64,000 bases of DNA from Aurelia coerulea (GCA_039566865.1 CM076960.1:10392501-10456500), one strand, 5' to 3'. Shown: positions 30,874 to 42,793, numbered from the stretch's first letter. Notes: generated by a model from the letters alone, not told the origin. Program-made: numbers and translations.

Positions 30874-31963
30874 CTATCTTCAAGTTTTGCACCCAGCAAA
30901 ACTTATGGTGAAAGCATATGACACAAAAACATTCAAATTAAGTAAAAATGAAACTCAGCATATGACACATTTTGAAGCATATAGTAACAAATTATAAAGA
31001 ATAATGTAAACATTTAACAACTACACTGTACACTGCAAAAGGTGAAATGATGTAATTTGTTTGAATCTAATTATCTGATCAGAATTACTTGACCATGATT
31101 GGCAAGCTATCATTTACTGGCTTAGGAAAACATATTCCAACTATTTTTCCTGGGGAAAATTCAGGATACTCTTTAAGTTTGGGTTGCTGAAAATTGAAGT
31201 TCCTTTTATGCCTTTAAAAAGCAATTTTGCTTGTGGTCTCAGCAAAATCGACCTGTTGACTTTATTGTTGGTCTGAAAATCCTGTAGGGTGACCAGAGAT
31301 GATTTGGTGTGAGGGGAATTTGGGGAATAGGCTTGTTCTACCAAAAAAAATCCTTGTAATTTATGTTAAAAAGTGAAAAATTTTCAATTCTGTTACATCC
31401 CTTTAGAAAAAGTTCAGCTTGCAACAAACTGTGCAAGCTTCATTATAAGGTGTATGTATAATTTTGCCATCAAAACATAAAATTGTGACTTTGGCTTGGA
31501 GGAGCTTGAATTTAGTATTTTGACACAATTTTTGCCAGTTTACATGCATGATAGGCTTGATCAAGCTTGACAATAATCCAAAGCTAGCATTACTCTCAAA
31601 TAAACCCACTTGATTGACTTCGCCTTCAGTTCAGAAGATGCATGTTGCCAGTTAGCGCAAGGGGGGCAAAGTCCTTATTTGAATCAAGCTCTCAAACATA
31701 TTTGGAATCATACCAAAACAAGTTAGCATCAGGCTTGAGGCATACTGCAAACTTTCTCAATATTTTGCTAAGGGATGTTTAATCAGCAAGTCATCAAACT
31801 TTAGGTTCTATTTCATATTTGATAGGACATTGAGAGGAGGTGGTAGGTACTTGATGACTTAATGTTGTCCTATGCCCAGAAAATACATTTTTTACCTGGC
31901 TCTAAAATTTTTTCTCTTGAACTAACATGATACCCTGCAAATGGCAAATCCCTGTCAAACAAG
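30874..31963. other. Non-coding stretch, nothing recognised
   Basis: Several 60-70-codon frames have no family signature. No repeat boundary is evident. Confidence 0.35.
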
Positions 31964-31965
31964 TA

Positions 31966-32223
31966 GGGTTTACTGGGGTAAAATTGGTAAGTTTTGGGGT
32001 AAATGGGTAATTTTTGGGGGAAAATGGATAAAGTGAAAATTTGGATTAACTTTACCAAAATCTTTGCTCAGAGCTGTCCTCTAGCTAGACTGCTCAAACT
32101 ACCCTCCTTGACAATTGACATACTGTATGGATGCTGATTAATATCAGTTCAAGGTCTATTGTTTTCCAGCAATCAACACTTTTCATTTTACCCCAGCCTT
32201 AAGTCATTTTCCCCAGTAGACTC
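31966..32223. mobile_element. 258-bp mariner-like MITE with TA target site
   Basis: TA flanks both sides (31964-31965, 32224-32225). The ends are GGGTTTACTGGGGTAAAAT and, inverted, GAGTCTACTGGGGAAAAT. A GGGGTAAA phrase is repeated three times near the left end. The end style resembles the larger element at 53505-56757. Confidence 0.65.
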
Positions 32224-33185
32224 TACCACACAGACCAACAACTTTGCAAGGCTCTGCAACCTCAGAACAATGACAATTTTTAAGTGAATAATATAGACCT
32301 AATCGGCTATGCTACTTTTTGCACTCATTTGGCACAACTTTGCATCGCACGAAATATGTTAGAGAAATCAAAAAGATGTTTTATCAAGAGATTGATCACA
32401 TGACTTGAAATGGTGTGTAAGCAAACCTTAGCTGATTTTGTCTATCCCCTGCCCTGGGGATTTGAAATAAATAATGATATTGTTGTTTCCTTTGTGTATA
32501 AATAAACCCAAATTATGTTCAAATTCAATGCCAGCTTGTCAGCCTTTTGTAATAAAAAAATGCAAGTCAACAAAACCAGTTCACAATAGTTTCTTGCAGT
32601 GCAGCCACATAAACTTTGAGGGATGCGCATGATGATGATGTTGTATTTACTCTTGTGATATATAAGGAATTACTTCATCTCTCTCTTCTCCTCTGCGCAA
32701 AAACAGGGCAACATTTCGTTTTCAATAGACCAAGAAGTTTGTTTTGATTTGAGGATTGACCAATCAGATCACGCTATTTTCAAAGATGGCGGCCCGCTGT
32801 AAACAAACAAACCTCCGAAAAAGGACTGAAACCTATCTTTGTTTTTGTTCCACGGATTTGCGGTTCTCGAATATTTTCAAACAATAACAACAAATTTCTT
32901 AAATATAAATTCTGATGCACACTTCCAATGTGCATTTTCCCGATATTCGGCCTAAATCAAGAGTAACAGAGTGAAAAATCGCACGCTTTCAGACCACGCC
33001 CTCGCCATTACTTGTTGAAATAATTTGCAGGAAATTACTTGGAAATCAAAACAAGCCCGGAAAGATTATTTTACAAGTAATTCCACTTTGAAATTGACAA
33101 ATAAAAATATATCTTTATGTCAAAGGGGTTGACTGCTTCGTCCATCAAAAGTGTAGATTTCCAGGAAGGGGGCGTGTTGCTATTT

Positions 33186-33995
33186 TTTGTTAAGGGTCAA
33201 GCCTTAACATGAGGGGTCAATTGATTCCATGCAGCGAACATGTAAAACTTCTGGGGGTAAACATTGACAACTCACTCAAGTTTGAAACGCATGTGAAAGA
33301 ACTATGTAGGAAGGTCAACCAAAAGGTGCATGCATTTGGAAGGTTAAGACCATATTTAGGAGAGCAAAAATCAAAGTTACTTTTAAACTCTGTGGTTATG
33401 TCGAATTTTTCCTATTGCCCTCTGATCTGGCTATTTTGTAGCAAAGTTGCAAATAATCAAATTAATAGCACCCACAAGCGTGCACTGAGAACTTTATATA
33501 GAGACTATCAATCCACATTTGAGGAACTTCTAGATAGGGTTGAGACAAAGACAATACATAAAAAGAACTTACAAAACCTCATGGTTGAAATTTACAAGTC
33601 AATGAACCATCTCAATCCAGAGTACATGTGGAATTTCTTTGTTAAAAAAGATGTTCCCTACAACCTGCGGACAAAGGAACTATGCAAGCTCCCCTCAGTG
33701 AGTTCTCAGCGCTACGGAATAAATTCCTTATCCTTTAGAGGGAGTCTATTGTGGAACAATCTTAGTGATGACCTAAAATTGACAACTTCTCTCATGAAAT
33801 TCAAGAAAGAAATACGTTGCTGGGATGGCAATAACTGTACGTGCTACATTTGCACTTAATTTAGGATAATTCATTAGGGTTTTTTATCTTTTTGTTATAT
33901 TGTATATTGTATATTATAGATAGTTGGTGTTAATTAGTTGTTGTTAACTAGATCAAAACCAACTGTAAATAAGTTTATGATTATGATTATGATTA
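33186..33995 (+). pseudogene. 5'-truncated L2/Jockey-type LINE C-terminus
   Basis: The plus-strand frame (33209-33859) has VKLLGVNIDNSLKFETHV, FSYCPLIWLF, HKRALRTLYRDY, YNLRTKELCKLP and an end CWDGNNCTCYICT. The 3'UTR ends in (GATTAT)n at ~33975-33995. It lies wholly within the long-TIR element and so inserted later. It contains no RT active site. Confidence 0.8.
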
Positions 33996-34098
33996 GTTGG
34001 ACATTTGCGACGAACTGAAATGGCAAGCGCTTTGCAAAAACGTTACATTAAAATAAACTATCGAAGCTAAATTTTCACTGAACTAAGATGGGCAATTC

Positions 34099-34558
34099 TT
34101 ACAACCATTGCTCTGGCATATGAGATTGGTACCATCTCAAGATTCTGTCCACCAGCATCAGCGCCCTTTGATCTTCTGTTGCCTCCAACTCAACGAATTC
34201 ATCTGGCACTGTTCCATCGTTATCGTCATCTCGTTCTCCTATCAAGATATCATCGTCTTCAGTGAGTTGGAAGCCAGTTGGAAGTTCAGTGAGTTGATGA
34301 GTTTGCCTTCATCGCCATTGTTTCCATATCCCATTCAAGAATTCGCAACAAATAGGCCCCAAATAGGGTATTCGCTGATTGCAGGCAAACTGCATTCTGT
34401 GTGAAATGAGTGGCCACAACCATGAAAGATTCACTAGCAGGACTCATCATATAATATCCGGGTTTGTCACATTTTCTTTGAGATGCAATGTAGTATTCTT
34501 GAAGTTTAGAAAGCCTTGAGAGCAGGGTTGGCTCCATAACTCCCATAATCCCATATAG
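34099..34558 (-). pseudogene. Unrecognised exon-like coding segment inside the long-TIR element
   Basis: After an acceptor-like TCTGTTGTAG the minus strand reads YGIMGVMEPTLLSRLSKLQE, then a segment with CDKPGYYMMSPASESFMVV and LLRILEWDMETMAM, to a stop at 34286. In another frame it continues LPTGFQLTEDDDILIGERD and DEFVELEATEDQRALMLVD to a stop at 34099-34101. Composition and acidic tail look like real protein, broken by a frameshift. I do not recognise the family. It could be a captured host exon or part of an unknown transposase. Confidence 0.4.
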
Positions 34559-37257
34559 CTACAACAGACATGCAGTCTAATGTACAAAAACAAGGACGGG
34601 TAAGTTTTTAGTTTTACATTTACTTTGATGAAAGTTTTTTCGTCATAGTTGGCAAAACTGTCCCATTCATTGTAAACAACTTTAAAATCGCAGTTAAAAG
34701 TACTACACCAAATCAGCAGAGTGGAGGACGCAATAGGAATTATATTTCGTTGAATCAAAGTTGTTGAACCAATTTGGCTCAGTTGAAATCGTGGAAAAAA
34801 AATGAGATTTTGCATTCCAAGGGCCACATTCGCAACGAAATTTGCATAACGAAAAGGTTGAATTAAACTTTACAACTAGAAAATCTAAAGAGTATACGTG
34901 TATCTTTTTTATGCAAGAAAATGCTTGTGAGAAACTGCATGCTTTGCTTGTTTTTCAAACATTATGAAATCAAACTACACACTCGGATTCAAAAAATTAC
35001 GAACGTTTTTAACTTGAAGTTAATATTTTCCTAGGTCACCTGAAAGTATTTTGATACTGTGCAGTACTGAAACATTTCTGAATTTGTAGTGCCATTTCTG
35101 TTAATACTTGCTTTGGAATTTCATAAGGTACTCCAAAGACATAAGAGACTCATCACAAACTTTTTGAGTAAAATGGCCTTAAATTTAAGAAACTGGCTAA
35201 AAAATGTGTGTACTCACTCATAGTGTGCTGTGATCAACGATTTTAATCAAAACAGCCATTATGGTGATAACGATGGAATTTTACAAACCGGTTCAACCAA
35301 CTTGGTCATTGCTCTCGTTGAAGTTTGACCATCTTTTGCCAATTTTTTTAACACGTTCAGTTGCTTTGGAGGCGATTAGATTTTATATTAACAATCTCCG
35401 TTTCTGGATCATTCTTTATTCATACTTCATGTAAGGGAAAGGGATTCCCACATTTCTGTGAAAATCCTCCAGGCATCTCGCGAACTTTTTCCGTAAACGC
35501 GGGCATACCTCAGCCTACAACATTAGGCCAAAATTTAGCCGGCACAAGAACTAAAATTTTCCCGCCAAAACTTTCCCGCCGATACATTACGCTAAAACTT
35601 CGCCCCCGGGCCGGGGGGAGCTGAGCTGAACAGTGAAGGGGTACGTGAAGAGTGGAAAACGCAACTTTGGTTCTTACAGCAAAAGGATAGAGTCCCCTTG
35701 TCAGAACATGTTTTGCAAAATGTTAGATAGGCTAGTGATACCCTGTTTCTATAAGCAATAAAAAGCCACTTGACCTTTGTGGGCTTCCTCACAAGTTGGG
35801 ATTAAAAAATAAATGTGAAAGTGTCAATTTCAAGGTCGTATGACTTTTAAAATAATCTTTTCGGGCTTGTTTTGATTTCCAAGTAATTTTCCTGCATATT
35901 ATTTCGACAAGTAATGGCGAGGGCATGGTCTGAAACCGTGCGATTTTTTCGTTAGTTTCAACACCCTGTTACTCTTGATTTAGGCTGAATATCGGGAAAA
36001 TGCACATTGGAAGTGTGCATCAGAATTTATATTTAAGAAATTCGTTGTCATTGATTGAAAATATTCGAAAACCGCAAATCCGTGGAACAAAAACAAAGAT
36101 AGGTTTTAGCCCTTTTTCGGAGGTTTGCTTGTTTACAGCGGGCCGCCATCTTTGAGAATAGCGTGATCTGATTGGTCAATCCCCAAATCAAAACAAACTC
36201 CTTGGTCTATTGAAAACGAAATGTTGCCCTGTTCTGCGCAAAGCAAACACAGTTTGTTTCATTCCTTCGATTGTCAATGTTAGGCCAACTAAGATAGGCA
36301 CTAAATCCTAACTGGCTAACGAGCTTGGCACGTGACACGCTCTGAAACCAATCAATGGAACGGAAAACCGACCGGGAAATTTGAAAAGTCAAATTTAGGC
36401 CGTTTTTGGACGATTTTACCACCCTTAACCAAAAAATGATTGTACGGAAGGAAAATTAAGATTTTCAAAAAATTCCTTCACAGACGTGTTCCCAATACTT
36501 GAATACATGCCTGTTCACGGGGGCTAAGGATTATCTCAAAATCTGGAGAAATGCCGAAGTTTTGAATTTGACCTCACTGACCTCACTGTAGCGTGTCATA
36601 GTAAAAACCTCAGTAAACACAGAAACGTATTCTTCACATGCATCTGGAGACTAAATACTTTGCTTCGAAGTTCTTATTCTGTGTGTTTAAGAATCTTTAG
36701 AACATCTTAAAAGATGCCAAACTTAGAGCACTACAGCATCTGAATCTCTTTAGTTTGAAGCTAACATGAATACCACCGGCGATTTTCAATATTTAATGCT
36801 GAGGGGAAGGTGAAAAATGGGAAGATTCGCACTGCACTGGCCTAATAAAACATCACACTGTTGTTATAAATAAGGACGAATTAACAGATACTTAAATTTC
36901 TATCTTGCAAAATGAGGACCACAAGCTGAAAATATGAAGCAGCACAAATGCCAAAAGTATTTCAACTGGTTTTAATGGCAAACATCCACTTTTTGACCTT
37001 AGAGTATTTATAATAGGTAGTAATCTGCAGCCAGTTTCTCCATCCACTTTTTGAAATCGTTCATCGTTCAGACTTTCCTCTTGCAACATCATTGTCAATA
37101 GAAAGGGCGCGGAAATTTCAGTGATCAGCTGCATGCTTGCTAGTCATCATCAAATAACATACAATTCCAATGAACTTTGAATAAATAACAATTATTTCAG
37201 GAATGGCAAGAGCTGTGATCTTTCGCAAAATTAAATTTAGTATTTCATATTCATTTC

Positions 37258-37566
37258 ATGTACCTGCTAGACGAGATGATAGCCATTTCTTGTGCTAAAA
37301 AGCAAGGGACACAATTCATGAATTTATATGATGTTTTGGTTCATGTAATAGCTGATTCCCTCTCTTATGATCTCACAAAGATGAGAGCAGAATTGGATAA
37401 AGGAATGGGAGCAATGGTTATCGAAGATGACATCACAAAATCTTTCGTTGTGGCCACGTTGGATGTTACAGCTCTTGGCATTCCTGAAATAATTGTTATT
37501 TATTCAAAGTTCATTGGAATTGTATGTTATTTGATGATGACTAGCAAGCATGCAGCTGATCACTGA
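37258..37566 (+). CDS. Unrecognised 102-residue frame at the centre of the palindrome
   Basis: It begins in the unique centre after an intron-like ...TACCTGCTAG and reads DEMIAISCAKKQGTQFMNLY, then SYDLTKMRAELDKGMGAMVI. It runs into the right arm and ends HAADH. The arms themselves carry a frame MQLITEISAPFLLTMMLQEE on the plus strand at 37550 and on the minus strand at 37134. The family is not recognised. Whether it is translated is unknown. Confidence 0.35.
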   Translation: MYLLDEMIAISCAKKQGTQFMNLYDVLVHVIADSLSYDLTKMRAELDKGMGAMVIEDDITKSFVVATLDVTALGIPEIIVIYSKFIGIVCYLMMTSKHAADH

Positions 37567-38503
37567 AATTTCCGCGCCCTTTCTATTGACAATGATGTTG
37601 CAAGAGGAAAGTCTGAACGATTTGTTGGAGAGACTGGCTGCATATTACGGTGAAAAAAGTGGATTTTTGCCATTAAAACCAGTTGAAATACTTTTGGCAT
37701 TTGTGCTGCTTCATATTTTCAGTTTGTGGTCCTCATTTTGCAAGATTGAAATTTAAGTATCTGTTAATTCGTCCCTTTTTATAACGACAGTGTGATGTTT
37801 TATTAGGCCAGTGCAGTGCGAATCTTCCCATTTTTCACCTTCCCCTCAGCATTAAATATTGAAAGTCGCCGGTGGTATTCATGTTAGCTTCAAACTAAAA
37901 AGATTCATATGCTGTAGTGCTCTAAGTTTGGCATCTTTTAAGATGTTCTAAAGATTCTTAAACACGCAGAATAAGAACTTCGAAGCAAAGTGTTTAGTCT
38001 CCAGATGCATGTAAAGAATACGTTTCTGTGTTTATTGAGGTTTTACTATGACATGCTACAGTGAGGTCAGTGAGGTCAAATTCAAAACTTCGGCATTCCT
38101 CCAGATTTTGAGATAATTCTTAGCCCCCGTGAACAGGCTTGTATTCAAGTATTGGAAACACGTCTGTGAAGGAATTTTTTGAAAATCTTAATTTTCCTTC
38201 CGTACAATCTTTTTTTGGTGAAGGGTGATAATATCGTCCAAAAACGGCCTAAATTTGACTTTTCAAATTTCCCGGTCGGTTTTCCGTTCCATTGATCAGT
38301 GGCGGACTGGCCACCATTGAACCCACCTGGAAGAGCAACCAAAAGGGCGCCAATAGGTCGATAAGCTGCATAACTTTGGGGTTAGCGAAAGGGCCCCGAA
38401 AAACTGTGTGTGGGGGAAAATCAGTTTTATTCAAAACTATCTCATAACATTTTTTTAAAACCCTCACCATGGACCGTGGAATGGCCTAAAAATGGGGTCC
38501 GGG

Positions 38504-39473
38504 CAGCGGCGTGACCAGGTTAAATTAGGTGGGGGGTTATTGACATGAGGGGGTCTGGGGGCAGGCCCGATACCAGCCTTAATTCTTAGGGGGGCAAAGA
38601 ACCAAAATTTTCCGACGCTCTAAAATCAACAACAAAAACAGCAACAACCCCAATTTTAGGAACATACGTTAAAACATGCACCAAAGGACTGATGTGCTCC
38701 TTTAATGACTAGATTTTGGAATTACTTTGTAGTTTCAACGTTGCAGCCTTCAAAATTGGTCAATATGAAGGAAAAAATGCTGTGGATTCAAAATCCATGT
38801 CAAATTTTATCCTCGAAAGACAATAAATTCATGTTCTATGCATCATTGTCCCAGTAAAATCTTCTAAATGTGGGCCTGTAGCAACAACAAAAATCCGACA
38901 GGTGGAGTAAAATTTCCGACAAATGGCCTTCTGGGGGGCGCTCCGTCCCTCCGCCCCCAGCCCCCCACTGGCTACGGCCCTGTCTGGGGGCAAAGCCCCC
39001 AGGAAAATTTCCGGGGCCACACCCTTTACTTTGACTTGGAATGCATCTCCCAATATCATGCTTGCCACTAGCGACAATAAGAAAACTTTGATAGTTTTGT
39101 GACAGTTATCCTATGAATTAGAACACGAGGAAAATTTTTGAGGAAAGATCCTTTACTTTGGCTTAGAATGCATCTACCAATATCATGCTTGCCATTAGCG
39201 ACAAGAAAAGTCTAAAAGTTTTGCGACAGTTATCCTATGAATCAGAGCACAAGGAAAACTTTTGAAGAAAGATCCTTTACTTTGGCTTAGAATGCACCTC
39301 CCGATGATATCATGCTTGCCAGTGCTAAAATGGAAGATTTGACATTTCTCGAAAAATTTTTTCCCAACCTATACCCAGCTATCTTCTCTTCGGTTTTAAA
39401 GGAATCTCGAGAACCGTCTTTCGGCAAAAGTGGGGGGCAATTGCCCCCCATACACCCCGTTGCCTTGCCACTG
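38504..39473. mobile_element. hAT-like element A, nested in C
   Basis: Flanks are GGTCCGGG (38496-38503) and GGTCCGAG (39474-39481), 7/8. The ends CAGCGGCGTGACCAGG and CCGTTGCCTTGCCACTG are of the 20874-21550 family, in reverse orientation, with the 124-bp tandem unit at 38998-39320. It is split by element B. Confidence 0.85.
38562..38982. mobile_element. hAT-like element B, nested in A, TSD TCTGGGGG
   Basis: TCTGGGGG is exact at 38554-38561 and 38983-38990. The ends CAGGCCCGATACCAG and CTGGCTACGGCCCTG are inverted with a few mismatches. It is 421 bp with no coding capacity. Confidence 0.85.
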
Positions 39474-39865
39474 GGTCCGAGGGCCTGCCCCCTGAAAATT
39501 CTTGAAACCACACCATTTAGAATGTCGGAAAATGCCCCATCATGAATAATAAAGCCTTCTTTATACACAATTTACTTTTGAGAAGAAGAAGTTTCTCATC
39601 TAAATAGACAACATTTGCATTTGGAATACATGAAAAATATGTGTTACTTTCCGACAGGTCAATTGATGGCTGCAATCATTTTTAGTTCTGTGCGATGATT
39701 GTTTTGTTTGCCTTTTGAAAAACAAACTTTAGGCAAAGGGCGCACCGGGAAATTTCCCGGTGTCCCGGTGGGCCAGTCTGCTTCTGCCATTGATTGGTTT
39801 CAGAGCGTGTCACGTGCCAAGCTCGTTAGCCAGTTAGGATTTAGTGCCTATCTTTAGGCCAACTA

Positions 39866-40609
39866 TGACTTGGAATGGCAATGCAAACTGTCTAGCAAAA
39901 TGTTCAGCTCACAAGTCGCTGACAAAGTCTGGTCTGGTCTCTCGCAGTATTCTCCAGGCCAGCAAACAGAGAGGAAAGTGGACTCACATGAAACATGATG
40001 CAGAGTTGGTCGCAGGCAAAATGTGACGATGTCAACAACCTAATTTCTCCTTTCTTCTTCGGTTTGGACTGCCCGCCATTGTATGTCTACAGTTGTTGAC
40101 TTGACTGCTTCGATAGGCACTCGAAACAAGGCAAAAAGGGAACTAACACTCCTTTCAGCTCATCATTTACAACAAGGCAAACAACAACTCCTTCTTCTGT
40201 GAGACACTGCAGGTAAAACAGCATTTGAAACGGCTCAACGAAAATTTTGAAGTGATCTACTGGTTATTCGCTAGCTGCAACTGCACTGGACGCCACTGAT
40301 AACATCCACCAAATCCATCAAATATTGGTCCGGTAAATCCATAGAAATGGGCAAATCATAGCATCCAGCATAGCCGGAAACTGTTTGAAAAATTTGATTG
40401 GCTTAAACAGTGCGATACGCATTGTTATTGTGAAATACTGCGCTCTTATTGGTACAACAAAAATTTTTGGTGAGTTGCCGTTTTCAGACGCCACGCGTAA
40501 GGACATAAGTCCCTCAACTGAAGCGATATCAACAACAACAACAACAACAGCAAAAGTTAGAGGGACTTACGTCATGAGTCTACATGATTACTTGAGTAAC
40601 TTATTTTAA
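39866..40609. other. Non-coding stretch with a (CAA)n run
   Basis: (CAA)n lies near 40530-40548, framed by ACATAAGTCCCTC and GAGGGACTTACGT, a short imperfect inverted repeat. No gene was recognised. Confidence 0.4.
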
Positions 40610-40890
40610 AGTGTATCCGAAGCTACTAACCGTCAACTGAGGAACTCTAAAACGGGCCTTAGATTACCATTACTAAAAAGATCAACTGGTCAGAAATCGT
40701 TTGCTTACAGAGGGGCAAAGGTCTGGAGTGACCTTGATAGTGGTGTCAAGGCGTCCTCATCGCTCCACACTTTTTGAAGAAAATATAAAGCCAAACTATG
40801 ACTCTTCTCGTTTTTCTTTTTTTTTTCTTTTTTGTCAACGATTTATTGTAAATAGGAGTGTATTATATATTTATTTATCATCTCATTTTT
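40610..40890 (+). pseudogene. LINE C-terminal fragment
   Basis: The plus-strand reading NRQLRNSKTGLRLPLLKRST, then GQKSFAYRGAKVWSDL, ends at TGA near 40777, followed by an AT-rich 3'UTR. The GQKSF-YRGAK-W block is a common C-terminal block of Jockey-superclade LINEs. Strongly 5' truncated. Confidence 0.65.
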
Positions 40891-41317
40891 AATATTACTT
40901 TAGCATGGCTCACTGTAAAGCAGTATGTGAATATTGAGTGGATTACCATGGATAAAAAAGTTAAAAAAGATGAAAAATGAAATGAATATCCTTTCATGCA
41001 AAGAATACGAGTTCTGTAAGACATACATCTTAAACAAAAGTTTTCAGGCAAAACATTTATCAGCAAGCCCGATGCTAATATAAAATCAATAATGCAGTCG
41101 AATCAGTTTGAAAAATATCTAAGAAATGTCTAGTAGATCAACTTTTTCACTGTACGATGTGTTCAAGTTATTTTGTTACCCACGAAACTTTCGAGTGAGA
41201 AAGAGTGAAGGAGAAAAAGATGGAAGATAGAGAGAAGAAAAGAAAGGCAACTCAGCAAACATTGTTTGAAAAATACAGACAAAAAATCGAAAAAATATTT
41301 GAGAAAGAAACACATAC

Positions 41318-41452
41318 CATCGAAACAATACTGCAGCAAATACGAGTGCTGGTAACTCGATCAGACTGCTGACAAAGATGTTTAAGTAAAGGTTTCCAGT
41401 CAGTGTGGCAATGTTCAACGAGGTCCCATAATACACGACGCTGGCAGTCATC
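41318..41452 (-). CDS. SLC22-like transporter exon (TM7-8 region)
   Basis: A 135-bp minus-strand exon between acceptor GATATTTTAG and donor GTATGTGTTT. It reads MTASVVYYGTSLNIATLTGN, then LYLNIFVSSLIELPALVFAA and VLFRW. The VYYG-SLN-LGGN-YLNFF-S-L-E-P pattern is diagnostic of SLC22 organic cation transporters. It begins in phase 2, continuing the exon at 42578-42793, and ends in phase 2, matching the exon at 6210-6295 some 35 kb away. Intact splice sites and frame argue for a working gene. Confidence 0.9.
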
Positions 41453-42577
41453 CTAAAATATCATATTGACATTACTGTGAGTGGGTGAGAAAATCGTAAG
41501 AGTCGAGATACATTGCAAGTCAGTAATTCACAAATGCATTTGAAAGTTAGGATTCAATAATCACACATGCCATGATGGTTGGAGTTTTGAAATAGAAAAC
41601 TTTTCAAAGTATTGAACCTCTACGATCATTAAAATCTCCCTTCTTTAATCCAAGAAGTTTCAATTTCAGGTCTGCTATATTCTGTGACTGAATTTGGGTC
41701 TCTCGTGAAAGTGATGATTTGATATCGAATTCCTTGGTTGATAATGAGCAATGTGTGCTCCAGAGGTAATCGATGTAGAGAGACAGAAATACACAGATTT
41801 GTACGACCTCCTTTTTTAAACAAATTGACAAGGAACTGCTTGAGGATCGTAGCTTTGATTCATTTCAGTTCTATAACATTGACCCTTTTTTACATTTTAG
41901 AAAATTAGAAATTTTCTTTACCAATGCAGCTTTACTTCGCATCCTATTTGGAATTCATATGAAGCAGATATGAGGTTTGGTCAAATTCTCAAAAAAAATT
42001 TTCTTCAAGTGCTGAGGAACTTGCCATTATTTGACCGATCAAAGTAGGCAGAGTCCTTACTACAGAACTATTATCCTTGCCAAATGAACCCACAAAATCA
42101 CAGCAAGAATTGCAGTAAGAACCCACAAAATCAAAACCACTTTTTTCAAAACAGGCTAGTTAGTTTTCCATCAAAGCATATGAAAGATTCTGAGATTTCT
42201 TGCAGGTTGGTTACAATTTTGTGGGTTCTTACTTTATACACGTGTGTATTGCCCTTACAAGAGGGTAGTCCCGAAACAAGCGAGTGGCATCCATGAGTTT
42301 TGCTGCCATATGATCTCATCGAGATCTTTTTTATCCAAAAGTTCTATTGCACCTCAATAACGAGGTAGATTTACCACCATAATGTTTTAGAGTAGAAGAT
42401 CCGCTGATCCTTTTCCAGTAAGAAGCCCTATTTCCATTGTCGTGGGCCCTTTATGTAAAATACTAATGGAGAGACTGTCCTTAATTTTTGTCCAACTTGA
42501 ATTCTAAGACTACAAGTAAATTGATTTTTGATGAAGGTTCATACCACCGCTCCCAATGTTCGTGTTGGTTTACTTAC

Positions 42578-42793
42578 CAAATGTTAAACATACATAATGA
42601 TCTTGTTCTTATAACTTTCGTCTTTAACAAATCAAGGAAGGTGTATGAACTTTTGCTCATATTATTATTCTCCTCTAGAACTACATCATCTGAGAGAGTA
42701 ACTTTGTTAAATTTTGCTATCTTTCTTACTGCAGCCATGGCTCTTTCTGGCTCCTTATTTATCATACACCATCGGATAGAGTCTGGAACAAGC
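42578..42793 (-). CDS. SLC22-like transporter exon (large cytoplasmic loop)
   Basis: A 216-bp minus-strand exon between acceptor TTTTCGTTGCAG and donor GTAAGTAAAC. It reads LVPDSIRWCMINKEPERAMA, AVRKIAKFNKVTL, then SYTFLDLLKTKVIRTRSLCM and FNIW. The P-(E/D)S-RW motif followed by an A-FN-V helix and SF/YTFLDLF is the central intracellular loop of SLC22 proteins. Phases match both neighbours. The gap between 42793 and 44496 holds a minisatellite and MITEs. Confidence 0.9.

Larger units (their letters stand above)
32703..36232. mobile_element. Element with ~400-bp terminal inverted repeats and ~11-bp TSD
   Basis: The arms 32703-~33103 and ~35832-36232 are inverted copies whose ends read ACAGGGCAACATTTCG. 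Flanks are TCTGCGCAAAA (32692-32702) and TCTGCGCAAAG (36233-36243), 10 of 11 identical. Duplications of 9-11 bp fit Mutator-like elements, but no MULE transposase was recognised. Inside are a LINE fragment (33186-33995) and an exon-like coding segment on the minus strand (34099-34558). The call as one element is inference from the ends. Confidence 0.7.
38297..39786. mobile_element. hAT-like element C, TSD CCATTGAT (outermost of a 3-level nest)
   Basis: CCATTGAT is exact at 38289-38296 and 39787-39794. The ends are CAGTGGCGGACTGGCC and, inverted, CAGAAGCAGACTGGCC. It sits in the right arm of the palindromic element. About 0.5 kb is its own sequence; the rest is the nested element A. Confidence 0.85.
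36292..39853. mobile_element. Giant palindromic element, ~0.9-kb arms, 12-bp TSD
   Basis: The left arm 36292-37216 is mirrored by 37468-38296 plus 39795-39853. The right arm is split by a nested element. The outermost bases are AGATAGGCAC and, inverted, GTGCCTATCT. TTAGGCCAACTA occurs exactly on both flanks (36280-36291, 39854-39865). Without the nested insertion it would be ~2.06 kb with a 251-bp centre. Twelve-bp duplication is outside most described superfamilies; Mutator-like or foldback elements (9-11 bp) are closest. Confidence 0.75.
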
